From positions 1-51,685 of the forward strand of contig NZ_CANMEH010000017.1 of assembly GCF_947496875.1 (NCBI RefSeq): a stretch of DNA of 51,685 nt, in the 5' to 3' direction. The stretch is from an uncultured Paracoccus sp. (lineage in GTDB: Bacteria > Pseudomonadota > Alphaproteobacteria > Rhodobacterales > Rhodobacteraceae). The position numbers were made by a program, and so were the translations under genes. Of the stretch, positions 40,633 through 49,382 are shown in pieces (position 1 is the first letter of the stretch; each line of letters opens with the position of its first letter). Under the pieces are notes generated by a model. It was not told where the DNA came from. It was given only the letters and a program-made list of their open reading frames with translations, and did no database searches.

Positions 40633-41991
40633 ATGGGCGGGACGGGGGTCATCGACAATTTTCTCGGCATCTTCACCGGCTACATCGACTCGGGCTTTGG
40701 CCTGCTCGGCGGTGAGGTTGCCTTTATTGCCACGACGCTCATCGTCATCGACGTGACGCTCGCCGCCCTGTTCTGGGCCTGGGGCGCCGACGACGACATC
40801 ATCGCGCGCCTGGTGAAGAAGACGATCTTCGTCGGCGTCTTCGCCTATATCATCGCCAACTGGAACAATCTCGCCCGCATCGTCTTCGAGAGCTTCGCCG
40901 GCCTCGGCCTCATGGCCTCGGGCACGGGGTTTTCTGCCGCCGATCTCCTGCGCCCTGGCCGCGTCGCCCAGATCGGCCTCGATGCCGGGCGCCCGCTGCT
41001 CGAATCCATTTCCGATCTCATGGGCTGGATCGCGGTCTTTGAAAACCTCGTGCAGATCCTCTGCCTGTTCTTCGCCTGGGCACTGGTGATCCTCGCCTTC
41101 TTCATCCTGGCGATCCAGCTCTTCGTCACCCTGATCGAGTTCAAGCTGACGACGCTTGCAGGCTTCGTGCTGATCCCCTTCGGTCTCTTCGGCAAGACCG
41201 CCTTCATGGCTGAAAGGGTCCTGGGCAATGTCGTCTCATCCGGCATCAAGGTGCTGGTGTTGACCGTCATCATCGGCATCGGCTCGACGCTCTTCGGCCA
41301 ATTCACTGCAGGCTTCGGCGGTGCGACCCCGACCATTGACGACGCCATGGCCATCGTGCTGGCCGCCCTTTCTCTTCTCGGCCTCGGTATCTTCGGTCCC
41401 GGTATCGCCACCGGCCTCGTCTCGGGCGGCCCGCAACTCAGCGCAGGGGCGGCGGTTGGAACCGGCCTCGCGGTCGGCGGTGCTGCTGTCGCGGGCGGTG
41501 GCGTGACCATGCTTGCGGCGCGTGGTGGCGGTGCCGCACTTTCGGGCGGTGCTGCACTTGCCCGCGGCGGGGCCTCGGCCGCCGGTGCGGCCTCGTCGGC
41601 CTATACGCTCAGTTCCATGGGCGGGTCCGGTGCAGCCGGTGTCGCGTCCGGCCTTGGTGGCGTGGCGCGCACCGGAGCATCCGCAGCCATCTCGCCCCTC
41701 AAGCGTGCCGCGTCTCGCTCCGCCGACAGTATGAAATCCAGCTATTCCGACGGCGCAAAAGCGGGGTTCGCGGCGTCCGGCGGCAGCTCCTCAATGGGCA
41801 CGATCGGCGGCGCCCCATCGCCTGATCCGTCAACGCCCTCAGCCGCAGATAGCCCGCCGGCCTGGGCGCAGAACATGCGCCGCAGCCGGGCGATGAGCCA
41901 TGGCGTCACCGCTGCCGCCCATGCCGTCCGGTCCGGCGACAGCCATGGTGGCGGCTCCTCCGTCAGCCTTTCCGAAAGTAACCGCACATGA
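40633..41991 (+). CDS. trbL: TrbL (VirB6-like)
   Basis: 452 aa. Polytopic membrane protein with about six segments between residues 30 and 270, and a long Gly/Ala/Ser-rich C-terminus (about residues 275-452) that is probably cytoplasmic or periplasmic and disordered. The opening VIDNFLGIFTGYIDSGFGLL is typical for TrbL. It forms part of the inner-membrane channel and overlaps trbF. Confidence 0.95.
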   Translation: MGGTGVIDNFLGIFTGYIDSGFGLLGGEVAFIATTLIVIDVTLAALFWAWGADDDIIARLVKKTIFVGVFAYIIANWNNLARIVFESFAGLGLMASGTGFSAADLLRPGRVAQIGLDAGRPLLESISDLMGWIAVFENLVQILCLFFAWALVILAFFILAIQLFVTLIEFKLTTLAGFVLIPFGLFGKTAFMAERVLGNVVSSGIKVLVLTVIIGIGSTLFGQFTAGFGGATPTIDDAMAIVLAALSLLGLGIFGPGIATGLVSGGPQLSAGAAVGTGLAVGGAAVAGGGVTMLAARGGGAALSGGAALARGGASAAGAASSAYTLSSMGGSGAAGVASGLGGVARTGASAAISPLKRAASRSADSMKSSYSDGAKAGFAASGGSSSMGTIGGAPSPDPSTPSAADSPPAWAQNMRRSRAMSHGVTAAAHAVRSGDSHGGGSSVSLSESNRT

Positions 41992-42677
41992 ACATCTTCA
42001 AACGACCGACGACCCATTACGGCAAGATGCCGGAACCCGAAACGCCCTATCAGCGCGCCGCGCAGGTCTGGGACGACCGCATCGGCTCGGCCCGGGTCCA
42101 GGCAAGGAACTGGCGCTACATGGCGTTCGGCTCCTTGATCCTCGCGGCAGGTTTCGCCGGCGCTCTTGTCTGGCAATCGGCGCGTGGGAGCATCGTGCCA
42201 TGGGTCGTTCAGGTGGACAATCTCGGCCAGGCGCAAGCCGTCGCGCCGGCAGCAGCCGATTATCGGCCGACCGACCCGCAGATCGCCTTTCACCTCGGCC
42301 GTTTCATCGAACAGGTGCGCGCGCTCCCGGCCGACGCCATCGTCGTCCGCCAGAACTGGCTCAGGGCTTACGAGTTCACCACCGACCGGGGCGCGGCCGC
42401 ATTGAACGACTATGCCCGCTCCAACGATCCCTTCACGCGCGTCGGCCGCCAGCAGGTAGCCGTCGAAGTATCGAGCATCATCCGGGCGTCGCCGGACAGT
42501 TTCCGTGTGGCCTGGTCTGAGCGGCACTACGAGAACGGCCAACTCTCCACCACCGAGCGATGGACCGCGATCCTGACGGTCGTGATCCAGACCCCGCGCA
42601 ATGCCGAGCGGCTGCGCTCCAATCCCCTCGGAATCTATGTCAACGCGATCAACTGGTCGCGGGAGATGAGCCAATGA
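41988..42677 (+). CDS. trbF: TrbF (VirB8-like)
   Basis: 229 aa. FKRPTTHYGKMPEPETPYQR at the N-terminus, one membrane segment (residues 43-60), then the NTF2-like periplasmic VirB8 domain (FHLGRFIEQVRALPAD, QKW-like RWTAILTVVIQTPRN). It bridges inner membrane and core complex. The stop overlaps trbG. Confidence 0.95.
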   Translation: MNIFKRPTTHYGKMPEPETPYQRAAQVWDDRIGSARVQARNWRYMAFGSLILAAGFAGALVWQSARGSIVPWVVQVDNLGQAQAVAPAAADYRPTDPQIAFHLGRFIEQVRALPADAIVVRQNWLRAYEFTTDRGAAALNDYARSNDPFTRVGRQQVAVEVSSIIRASPDSFRVAWSERHYENGQLSTTERWTAILTVVIQTPRNAERLRSNPLGIYVNAINWSREMSQ

Positions 42678-43702
42678 CCGCCACGACTTTCCGCAAAGCC
42701 GGGCTTCCGGTTTTCCGCAAACCCGCCTTCGCGGCTTTGCTGCTTTCCGCCACCATGCTGGCCGGCTGCGCCACCAACCGGACGCCGCAGTTCAGCTACG
42801 ACGCCGATGTGCCGCCGGTGCCGACCGTGCAGGCCGCCGCAGCCGACACAACGCCCCGGCCGCTGCACGTCCCGCCCGCCTGGACTGTGGCGCGGGGCGG
42901 CGAGGCTGCCGGCACGGCGACGGCCCGCGTCGAGAACGCCAATGCCGCCGCCCGCGTCGAGCCGCGCCGGGAAGGCTACTATAATGCCATCCAGATTTAT
43001 CCCTGGTCGGAAGGCGCGCTCTATCAGGTCTATGCCGCAGTCGGGCAAATCACCACCATCGCGCTGGAGCCGGGCGAAAGCCTGACCGGCGCGGGGCCGA
43101 TTGCCGCCGGAGACACCACCCGCTGGATCATCGGTGACACGGAGAGCGGCAGCGGCCCGACCCGCCGGGTGCATGTGCTGGTGAAGCCGACCCGACCGGA
43201 CATTTCGACCAACCTCGTCATCACCACCGACCGGCGCATCTACATGATCGAACTCCGCGCCCGCGAAGCTCTCTATATGCCTGCCGTGGCATGGGCGTAT
43301 CCGACACCACCGCCGGGAAGCCGCGTGACCACGCCCTCAGCCCCCGTCATCCCGGCCGAGACCGCGCGCAACTATCGTTACGGCTTGCAGGTGCAGGGCA
43401 GCAGCCCGCCATGGCGGCCGGTTTCCGTCTTCGACGACGGCAGGCGCGTCTATGTCGTCTTCCCGCGTGGCATCGTGCAGGGAGAGATGCCGCCTCTGTT
43501 CGTCCTTGGATCGGACGGCGAACCGCAGATCGTCAATTCCCGCATCCATCGGAACGTCCTGATCGTGGACCGCCTGTTCGGCGCAGCGGAACTTCGCCTC
43601 GGCAGCGGCGACCGCCAGCAGGTCGTCAGGATCGTCCGCGTCGAGCAGACGCGGGCCGCAGCCCAGCCAGCCGGTGCGACCACGGGAGGATCACCCTCAT
43701 GA
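42674..43702 (+). CDS. trbG: TrbG (VirB9-like), lipoprotein-type signal
   Basis: 342 aa from ATG 42674 in the trbF stop. The signal peptide ends in LAGC (Cys 32), so this copy is a likely lipoprotein. The VirB9/CagX domain follows (YNAIQIYPWSEGALYQVYAA, TNLVITTDRRIYMIELRA, YRYGLQVQGSSPPW). Core-complex protein that interacts with TrbI. Confidence 0.94.
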   Translation: MTATTFRKAGLPVFRKPAFAALLLSATMLAGCATNRTPQFSYDADVPPVPTVQAAAADTTPRPLHVPPAWTVARGGEAAGTATARVENANAAARVEPRREGYYNAIQIYPWSEGALYQVYAAVGQITTIALEPGESLTGAGPIAAGDTTRWIIGDTESGSGPTRRVHVLVKPTRPDISTNLVITTDRRIYMIELRAREALYMPAVAWAYPTPPPGSRVTTPSAPVIPAETARNYRYGLQVQGSSPPWRPVSVFDDGRRVYVVFPRGIVQGEMPPLFVLGSDGEPQIVNSRIHRNVLIVDRLFGAAELRLGSGDRQQVVRIVRVEQTRAAAQPAGATTGGSPS

Positions 43703-44826
43703 GCGATACCGACACCGCAGCCCCCATGCGGTTGCGCGCCGAGCCGCCCCGCGTCACCCGCCTGTCCCGCAAGGTGCTGGCAGGCGCCGGAGCCGTTGCC
43801 CTTCTCGGCATTGGCGGGGCACTGATCTACGCTCTCCAGACCCGCGATGCCGGGCCGGGCGGCGGCGAACTCTATTCGACCGAGAACCGCCCCACAGCAG
43901 ATGGGCTTGCCGGCCTGCCGCGCGACTATACCGGCCCGGTCCTGGGACCGGCGTTGCCGGGCGATCTCGGTCGCCCGATACTTGAGGCGCAGAATCGGGG
44001 GCAGCCGGTCGCGCCACCGACCATCACGGCGCCCGCCGTTGATCCAGATGAGCAGCGTCGTCTCGCCGAGGAAGAAGCCGCTCGTCTGAGCGGCGTGTTC
44101 TTCCAGTCTGGCCCGCGGGCTGGAGCGACGCCGGGAACGACCATGCCCGGCCTCGCGGGTCTCGATCTCGGTGGTCAGGCTCCAGCGCAGGATCGCCATA
44201 CCGCTTTTCTCAACGGGCCTGTGGACCGGCAAACCGTCGCCCCGGATCGCGTCGCACCACCGGCATCGCCCTATATCCTTCAGGCCGGGGCGGTGATCCC
44301 GGCGGCGCTTATCACCGGCATCCGTTCCGATCTGCCCGGCCAGATCACGGCCCAAGTGACCGAGAACGTCTATGACAGCCCGACCGGCAGCTTGTTGCTG
44401 ATCCCGCAGGGAACGCGCATCATCGGCCAATATGATGACGGTGTGACCTTCGGCCAGCGCCGCGTCCTGTTGGTCTGGAATCGCCTGATCCTGCCCGGCG
44501 GCCGCTCCATCGTCCTGGAGCGCCTGCCGGGTGCGGACGCTTCCGGTTACGCCGGGCTTGAGGATGGCGTGGATTACCACTGGTGGGATCTGATGCGGGC
44601 CGCTGGCCTCTCGACCTTGCTTGCGGTCGGTGCGGAATTGGCCAGCAGCGACGAGGATCGACTGATCCGCGCCATACGCGACGGGGCGCAGGATACCATC
44701 AACCAGGCGGGTCAGCAGATCGTCCAGCGCCAGTTGCAGGTCGTACCGACACTGACGATCCGTCCTGGCTACCCGGTCAGGATCATCGTCACCCGCGATC
44801 TGGTATTCGAGCCGGCAGGAGGTTGA
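43699..44826 (+). CDS. trbI: TrbI (VirB10-like)
   Basis: 375 aa from ATG 43699, overlapping trbG; the longer open frame upstream lies inside trbG. One membrane segment (VLAGAGAVALLGIGGALIYA) follows a cytoplasmic N-terminus. A Pro-rich periplasmic linker leads to the VirB10 barrel (YILQAGAVIPAALITGIRSD, SLLLIPQGTRIIGQYDDGV, GYPVRIIVTRDLVFEPAGG). It spans the envelope and connects the coupling ATPases with the outer core. Confidence 0.95.
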   Translation: MSDTDTAAPMRLRAEPPRVTRLSRKVLAGAGAVALLGIGGALIYALQTRDAGPGGGELYSTENRPTADGLAGLPRDYTGPVLGPALPGDLGRPILEAQNRGQPVAPPTITAPAVDPDEQRRLAEEEAARLSGVFFQSGPRAGATPGTTMPGLAGLDLGGQAPAQDRHTAFLNGPVDRQTVAPDRVAPPASPYILQAGAVIPAALITGIRSDLPGQITAQVTENVYDSPTGSLLLIPQGTRIIGQYDDGVTFGQRRVLLVWNRLILPGGRSIVLERLPGADASGYAGLEDGVDYHWWDLMRAAGLSTLLAVGAELASSDEDRLIRAIRDGAQDTINQAGQQIVQRQLQVVPTLTIRPGYPVRIIVTRDLVFEPAGG

Positions 44827-44828
44827 CC

Positions 44829-45050
44829 ATGACAAAGCTGAAACTCGGCCCGCTCCCCGACGACAAGCCCGTGAAGGTGACGGTGGAACTGCCCGCGTCG
44901 CTTCACCGCGATCTGGTCGCCTATGCCGAGGTACTGGCCCGCGAGACCGGCCAGCCCACCGCCGATCCCGTCAGGCTGATCGTACCGATGTTGGAGCGGT
45001 TCATCGCCACGGATCGTGGCTTTGCAAAGGCGCGAAAGATCCGCTCATGA
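44829..45050 (+). CDS. DUF2274 family protein
   Basis: 73 aa. The pattern MTKLKLGPLPDDKPVKVTVE, then HRDLVAYAEVLARETGQP is DUF2274, an RHH-like small protein that closes trb operons of this class. Starts two bases after the trbI stop. Its 3' end overlaps the end of the convergent tetR gene by six bases. Confidence 0.92.
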   Translation: MTKLKLGPLPDDKPVKVTVELPASLHRDLVAYAEVLARETGQPTADPVRLIVPMLERFIATDRGFAKARKIRS

Positions 45051-45677
45051 CGTGATCGGGTGTTTGGCCGGGCCGGTTGCCGCGATCATCTCCATGAGCG
45101 CGTCTATCACGCTCTGCGTCGAGTCCCACTTCGCCGCGTGGTCCAGCAGGCGGTTCTGAATGTTCAGACTGACCGCTCCATGGATCGTTGACCAGAACAT
45201 GAAGCCGTAGCGTTGCAGGTCAGCACCCGGCAAGTAACCATGCTCCTGAGATGAGCGCAGGCCTGTCAGCAGCAGACTCAGGACCTGACGACCCGCTTCG
45301 CTTGACCACGGATCATCGCTCACCCCAAGCTTCGGGGGCGGTGAGAACATCAGCCGGTACAGAGTGGGGTTCTCCAGGGCGAAGCGCGCATAGGCATAGC
45401 TGCCATCGCGCAAATAGCCGAACGGATCGCCTCGCATCTGTTCGAAAACCGCGAACTTCTCGTTGTAGAGGCGTCCAAATCCTTCGTCGCGCGCCGCGCG
45501 CAGTAAAGCATTCTTGTTGCGGAAATGGCCGTAAAGGGCCGGCGCCGTGCAGCCCACGGCCTGTGCCACCGAGGTCAGTGGAACATCGAAGTCGCCTTGC
45601 TGTGCCAGCAGACGGATCGTTTCCTCGACCGCACGGCGAGCAATATCAAGTTCCTGCTCTTTTCGGGGGCGAGCCAT
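45045..45677 (-). CDS. TetR/AcrR-family regulator
   Basis: 210 aa, starting at MARPRKEQEL; the frame is open further upstream, but those residues (including TKKINRIQF) come from the operator region. The N-terminal HTH is VPLTSVAQAVGCTAPALYGH with FRNKNALLRAARDEGF, and the C-terminal part resembles the WHG/TetR_C_33 ligand domain. On the minus strand TTGACA (45749-45744) with a 17-base spacer and AAAAAT (45726-45721) forms its promoter. Two palindromic sites flank that promoter, consistent with self-repression. Confidence 0.9.
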   Translation of the reverse strand: MARPRKEQELDIARRAVEETIRLLAQQGDFDVPLTSVAQAVGCTAPALYGHFRNKNALLRAARDEGFGRLYNEKFAVFEQMRGDPFGYLRDGSYAYARFALENPTLYRLMFSPPPKLGVSDDPWSSEAGRQVLSLLLTGLRSSQEHGYLPGADLQRYGFMFWSTIHGAVSLNIQNRLLDHAAKWDSTQSVIDALMEMIAATGPAKHPITS

Positions 45678-45705
45678 CGAGATCCCTGTTGCGACTGTCC
45701 GCTGA

Positions 45706-45784
45706 AACTGAATACGATTTATTTTTTTCGTTGACGGAGCCGATGTCAAGCAGCACCATTCCAAGAACTGAATGACATTCAGTT
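45706..45784. promoter_or_regulatory. Double operator and promoter of the tetR gene
   Basis: The perfect operator AACTGAATGACATTCAGTT (45766-45784) has eight-base arms around GAC and lies just upstream of the minus-strand -35 (45749-45744). An imperfect second copy, matching at about 14 of 19 positions, lies at 45706-45724 over the -10 and start point. Centres are 60 bases apart. The perfect copy could also control a divergent + strand gene. Confidence 0.65.
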
Positions 45785-45927
45785 TGAGGCGGAGAGGAGG
45801 GGAGATGGTCGCGTCCGAATCTGGGCATCATGGTGCGCGCCTCTCTTGTGGCACGCGCCGTCGCCTTCGCCGGCAGGCCGCGACCGAACGCCGGCCAGAA
45901 GCCGACTGCGGTTCGGGATGATGCGTC

Positions 45928-46914
45928 ATGCCTGCGCGCCGGAACAGGGACGCCCCATCTGGTAGCTCCGTCCTCGCGCGTATTGTCGAGGGCAGCGCCG
46001 GTAAGAACACAATCCGGTTGCGCCAGCTGCGGCATTTCCTTGCAGCGGCGGACCAAGGGAGTTTCCGCAAGGCAGCAATCGCGCTCGCCATCAATGAATC
46101 GTCGGTCAGCCGCCAGATCCGCGACCTTGAGGATGAATTGGGTGCCTCACTATTCATACGACATTCGGGCGGGGTGCGGCTGACGGTCGCCGGGCAGGAG
46201 TTTCTGCGCAGCGCCCGGCATGCTCTTCGGCAGATCGACATCGGCGTGACCAAGGTTGCCGCAGTCGGTCGGGCTGACCAGGGACTGCTCAAGGTCGGGA
46301 TATTTTCCTCGCTGGCGTCGGGATTTCTGTTTAACCTCCTGCGACGGTTCGGGACGCGCCATCCGACCGTTCAGGTCGATCTTATAGATGGAAATCCGTC
46401 CGAGCACGTCGCTGCCGTCCGGCAGTTGGATCTGGACATCGCTTTCATAACCGGAACGGCACCCTGGGATGGCTGCGAAACGGAGCATCTCTGGTGCGAA
46501 CGGGTCTTCGTGGTGCTGCCTGCTGGCCATCCCTTGGCCGCCAAAGCCGAACTCGAATGGCCTGATCTGACAGGTGAACGCTTCATCGTGAGCGATGTCG
46601 CACCGGGCCAGGAGATCCACGACTATCTGGTTGCTCACCTTGCGGGTCTCGGTCATCACCCTGACATTCAATCCCAGCAGGTGGGCCGCGACAATATCCT
46701 GTCGCTGGTAGCCGTCGGTCGGGGGCTAACGCTGACAAGCGAAGCCACCACCGTTGGGCAGTTTCCGGGGATCGCATTCCGGCAACTGGCGGATGAAGTG
46801 CTGCCCTTCAGCATGGTCTGGTCGGATAGAAACGATAATCCGGCCTGCAGGCGCCTGTTGAGCATGGCTCGAGCGATGGGGAAAACCTCGTCAACATTAC
46901 AACCGAACGCCTGA
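45928..46914 (+). CDS. LysR-family transcriptional regulator
   Basis: 328 aa. The winged HTH is in IRLRQLRHFLAAADQGSFRK and SVSRQIRDLEDELGASLFIR, and the substrate-binding domain follows (GLLKVGIFSSLASGFLFNLL, LDLDIAFITGTAPWDGCETE). The first 28 residues (ARRNRDAPSGSSV) are an extension relative to usual family starts, so the true start could be later, but no better ATG is present. Homologues are common behind the trb operon in similar elements. Confidence 0.88.
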   Translation: MPARRNRDAPSGSSVLARIVEGSAGKNTIRLRQLRHFLAAADQGSFRKAAIALAINESSVSRQIRDLEDELGASLFIRHSGGVRLTVAGQEFLRSARHALRQIDIGVTKVAAVGRADQGLLKVGIFSSLASGFLFNLLRRFGTRHPTVQVDLIDGNPSEHVAAVRQLDLDIAFITGTAPWDGCETEHLWCERVFVVLPAGHPLAAKAELEWPDLTGERFIVSDVAPGQEIHDYLVAHLAGLGHHPDIQSQQVGRDNILSLVAVGRGLTLTSEATTVGQFPGIAFRQLADEVLPFSMVWSDRNDNPACRRLLSMARAMGKTSSTLQPNA

Positions 46915-47071
46915 GGGGACATCGTCGCTTTCCAAATGTGTGCCTCCGTTGCGATTCCTCTCATACAGCACCACTTTCAGCGCCGACGGGAAGCCTCAGC
47001 TCCGCAGGATGCATGGCACAAGAACTCCTGCGTTCCCCCCACCGAACGAAATTCGGCGGAAGTCGCGGGCT

Positions 47072-49192
47072 TCAGGAACCGCAGTTTCGATCATGGCGCG
47101 CGGCTATCCACTGGCTGAGCGCCTTCACCTCGGCACCGCTGAAGCCCGTGGCCATCGCATCGGCAACGCGCTGCATCATCGCCCGATCATCCGGGCCGGT
47201 CGACTTCGCGGGCCAGGATGATCGGAAATGCCCACAGGCATAACTGAACCCGGCCGCCCAGTCCCGCATGGCCATCTGGCTTCGCGCGGACATCGCCGCT
47301 GAAAACTCCGCAGCCTCTTTCGCTTGGTCCACGCAGGCGTTCGCGCGCATCAGGATCAGATCGGCGAAGCGCTGGATACTATCCGACGTGAGGTTGCCAA
47401 TGGCGCTGCCGAGGATCTCGGGTAGCCACCTGTTCGGCGCGATCACCTTCGGCGCGATGGTGACCGACATCAGGAACCCGTCGATCCAGTCCGCCGTGAT
47501 CGCCGAGCCTTTCACGAGGCGCGCCAGTTCGCCCTTCCGCTCCGACTTTGGCGCATCTGCCTCCGCCTCTTCCACCCATTCCTCAAGCGTGGCATCCTGA
47601 TCCACGTCCGGATCGTCGAACACCCACGCCTCGATTGTCTGGTCGTGGACATCGGCCATGACCGGGATCTTCTTCAGATCGCGTCCTTCGAGGAGCGCCA
47701 TTGCCGTGGCCGTGAAGCTGGCGGCGTCCGGGTGGTCGCTTGCGGCCAGCACATCTGCCGCCCGCGCGACAAGCCGCGCCCAGAAGTCGCGCCGGGTCTC
47801 GAGCCATCGCCAGAGCGCCGCGTCCAGCGCGCGCGGGTTGTGGCGGCCCTCGAGCACCTCATGCGCATGATCACCTTCCTCGAACCAGCTCTGGACGATC
47901 TCATGGCGATCCCACCAGCCCTCGCTGGCATTGATCAGCTTGCCTCGCGCCTGAGCCGAGAGACCGCGTATGCGTTCCGCGACGGGCAGCGCCGCGATCA
48001 AGGCCTCGGTCGTGACCGCTTCCGGCCGCAGCTTATCGAGGCCGCAAAGTTCCGCCACCTCGATGAGCCCCGCGGCCGGGGGCAACCCTGCTGCAAGGCC
48101 ATCGGCCAGCGCCATGGCGAGGCTGCCTTCGAGCCAGGAGAGGGGCACCTTGACCGCGCCGGTCTCCTGGCTGATGCGGCTTAACAGCGCCTTCTGTTCG
48201 TTCGCCGATTTGCAGGGCACGGTGTAGGCGTCCTTGACCCCGTAGCCCTGCTTGAAGAGCAGCATCGCGGTCTTGCGGCTGCCGCCCGACTGCAGCGCGA
48301 TCATGAGGCTTTGCGCGCCGCCGCCATCGGGCAGTGTGGCCATGACCGAATGGATAGTCCACGGCTTGGCTGACGCGCCGGTAGCCAGACCCGACCGCTT
48401 GGCGAGTTTCAATGCCTTGTCCACCGAGGCGCGGGCCTCGTCCTGAGGCATCCAGCTGCGCAGGATCACCATCTTGCCTGCAACCTCTTCCGACAGCGTG
48501 CCGGCGGTGGCGCGTTCGCTCAGCGCCCGTGCAGCCGCAGCGCGGATCTGCGCTGACGGATCGAGCAGCCAGAAACATGCCAGCTTCGCGTGGATCGGCT
48601 CCGATCGTCCAACCGACCATGCAATGACATGCTGACGCATTGCCGACGGCATTGCCGGGAACGTCTCGGTCAGCGCTGCATGCAGCGCGAGCGCATCGCC
48701 TTCGGTCTGCTCGATCAGACTGCGGAACAGATCTTCCAGCGCCGCCTCCGCCGCGACACGATCCTGCGGGGCAGGACTGGGCGCTGCGAGCATCATATCG
48801 GCGGCAGAAACCTCCAGAGATGTGGGTGCGGGCAGTCCGTTCGTGGTCCATGCGCTTGCAAGGAGCAGGCGGTGGAAGGGGCTCAGGCGCCCCTGGCCAG
48901 AAGCCAGTTCGACCGCATCCGCCACGGCCTCTAGAAAGGTATCACCTCGCTTCTTTCGGTTCTCCCTAGCGATACGTGCGGCACCCAGTGCCGATGCCAG
49001 CAATACGGTGAGTGGCTCCAGCTCCGGGGCACTCTCCTCCGTGGCGCAGAGCTTCGCGACCAGACGCCCACCCAATGCAGGCCGATGCAGCATCGTAAAG
49101 CTTGCGCGGTCGAGAATCTCGCCGCGCGCGCTATCATCGTCCTGCAGCCGCGACAGTTCCGCCAATGCTGTCTCGATCGGTCCTTCCGACAC
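47072..49192 (-). CDS. 706-aa HEAT-like protein with C-terminal UPF0149 (YecA/YgfB-like) domain
   Basis: Start ATG 49192. The N-terminal 450 residues are helical and Ala/Leu-rich with repeats like CFWLLDPSAQIRAAAARALS, suggesting HEAT/ARM-like solenoid. The C-terminal part, after an acidic linker (FDDPDVDQDATLEEWVEEAE), contains GSAITADWIDGFLMSVTIAP and KVIAPNRWLPEILG, which match the UPF0149/YecA family. No signal peptide or membrane segment. No catalytic motif seen. It converges on lysR and diverges from the exonuclease gene. I know no function for this architecture; an adaptor or effector role in a cargo system is only a guess. Confidence 0.8.
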   Translation of the reverse strand: MSEGPIETALAELSRLQDDDSARGEILDRASFTMLHRPALGGRLVAKLCATEESAPELEPLTVLLASALGAARIARENRKKRGDTFLEAVADAVELASGQGRLSPFHRLLLASAWTTNGLPAPTSLEVSAADMMLAAPSPAPQDRVAAEAALEDLFRSLIEQTEGDALALHAALTETFPAMPSAMRQHVIAWSVGRSEPIHAKLACFWLLDPSAQIRAAAARALSERATAGTLSEEVAGKMVILRSWMPQDEARASVDKALKLAKRSGLATGASAKPWTIHSVMATLPDGGGAQSLMIALQSGGSRKTAMLLFKQGYGVKDAYTVPCKSANEQKALLSRISQETGAVKVPLSWLEGSLAMALADGLAAGLPPAAGLIEVAELCGLDKLRPEAVTTEALIAALPVAERIRGLSAQARGKLINASEGWWDRHEIVQSWFEEGDHAHEVLEGRHNPRALDAALWRWLETRRDFWARLVARAADVLAASDHPDAASFTATAMALLEGRDLKKIPVMADVHDQTIEAWVFDDPDVDQDATLEEWVEEAEADAPKSERKGELARLVKGSAITADWIDGFLMSVTIAPKVIAPNRWLPEILGSAIGNLTSDSIQRFADLILMRANACVDQAKEAAEFSAAMSARSQMAMRDWAAGFSYACGHFRSSWPAKSTGPDDRAMMQRVADAMATGFSGAEVKALSQWIAARHDRNCGS

Positions 49193-49382
49193 GTATCCCT
49201 ACTTTCTGAATCACGCCCTTCCATTTTTCGCAGCCTATTCGCTGTCCGTGGGATTGTCACCGACGCGAGCACTGAGAGCGGCACTTATTGGCCCAGAACA
49301 GGTCCGACCCGTCGTCGTTGGCCACAGGTCCAGACCAGAACATCGATACTGACGCGACGGTGACCACCGGTTATGGTGCCCC
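49193..49382. promoter_or_regulatory. Divergent intergenic region of the UPF0149 gene and exonuclease gene
   Basis: 190 bases between the two divergent starts. It must hold both promoters. No convincing -35/-10 pair or palindrome stands out by eye. Confidence 0.35.

Noticed and set aside
45830..46183. 117-codon + strand frame before lysR
   Set aside because: Runs into the lysR HTH in another frame and shows no protein-like pattern.
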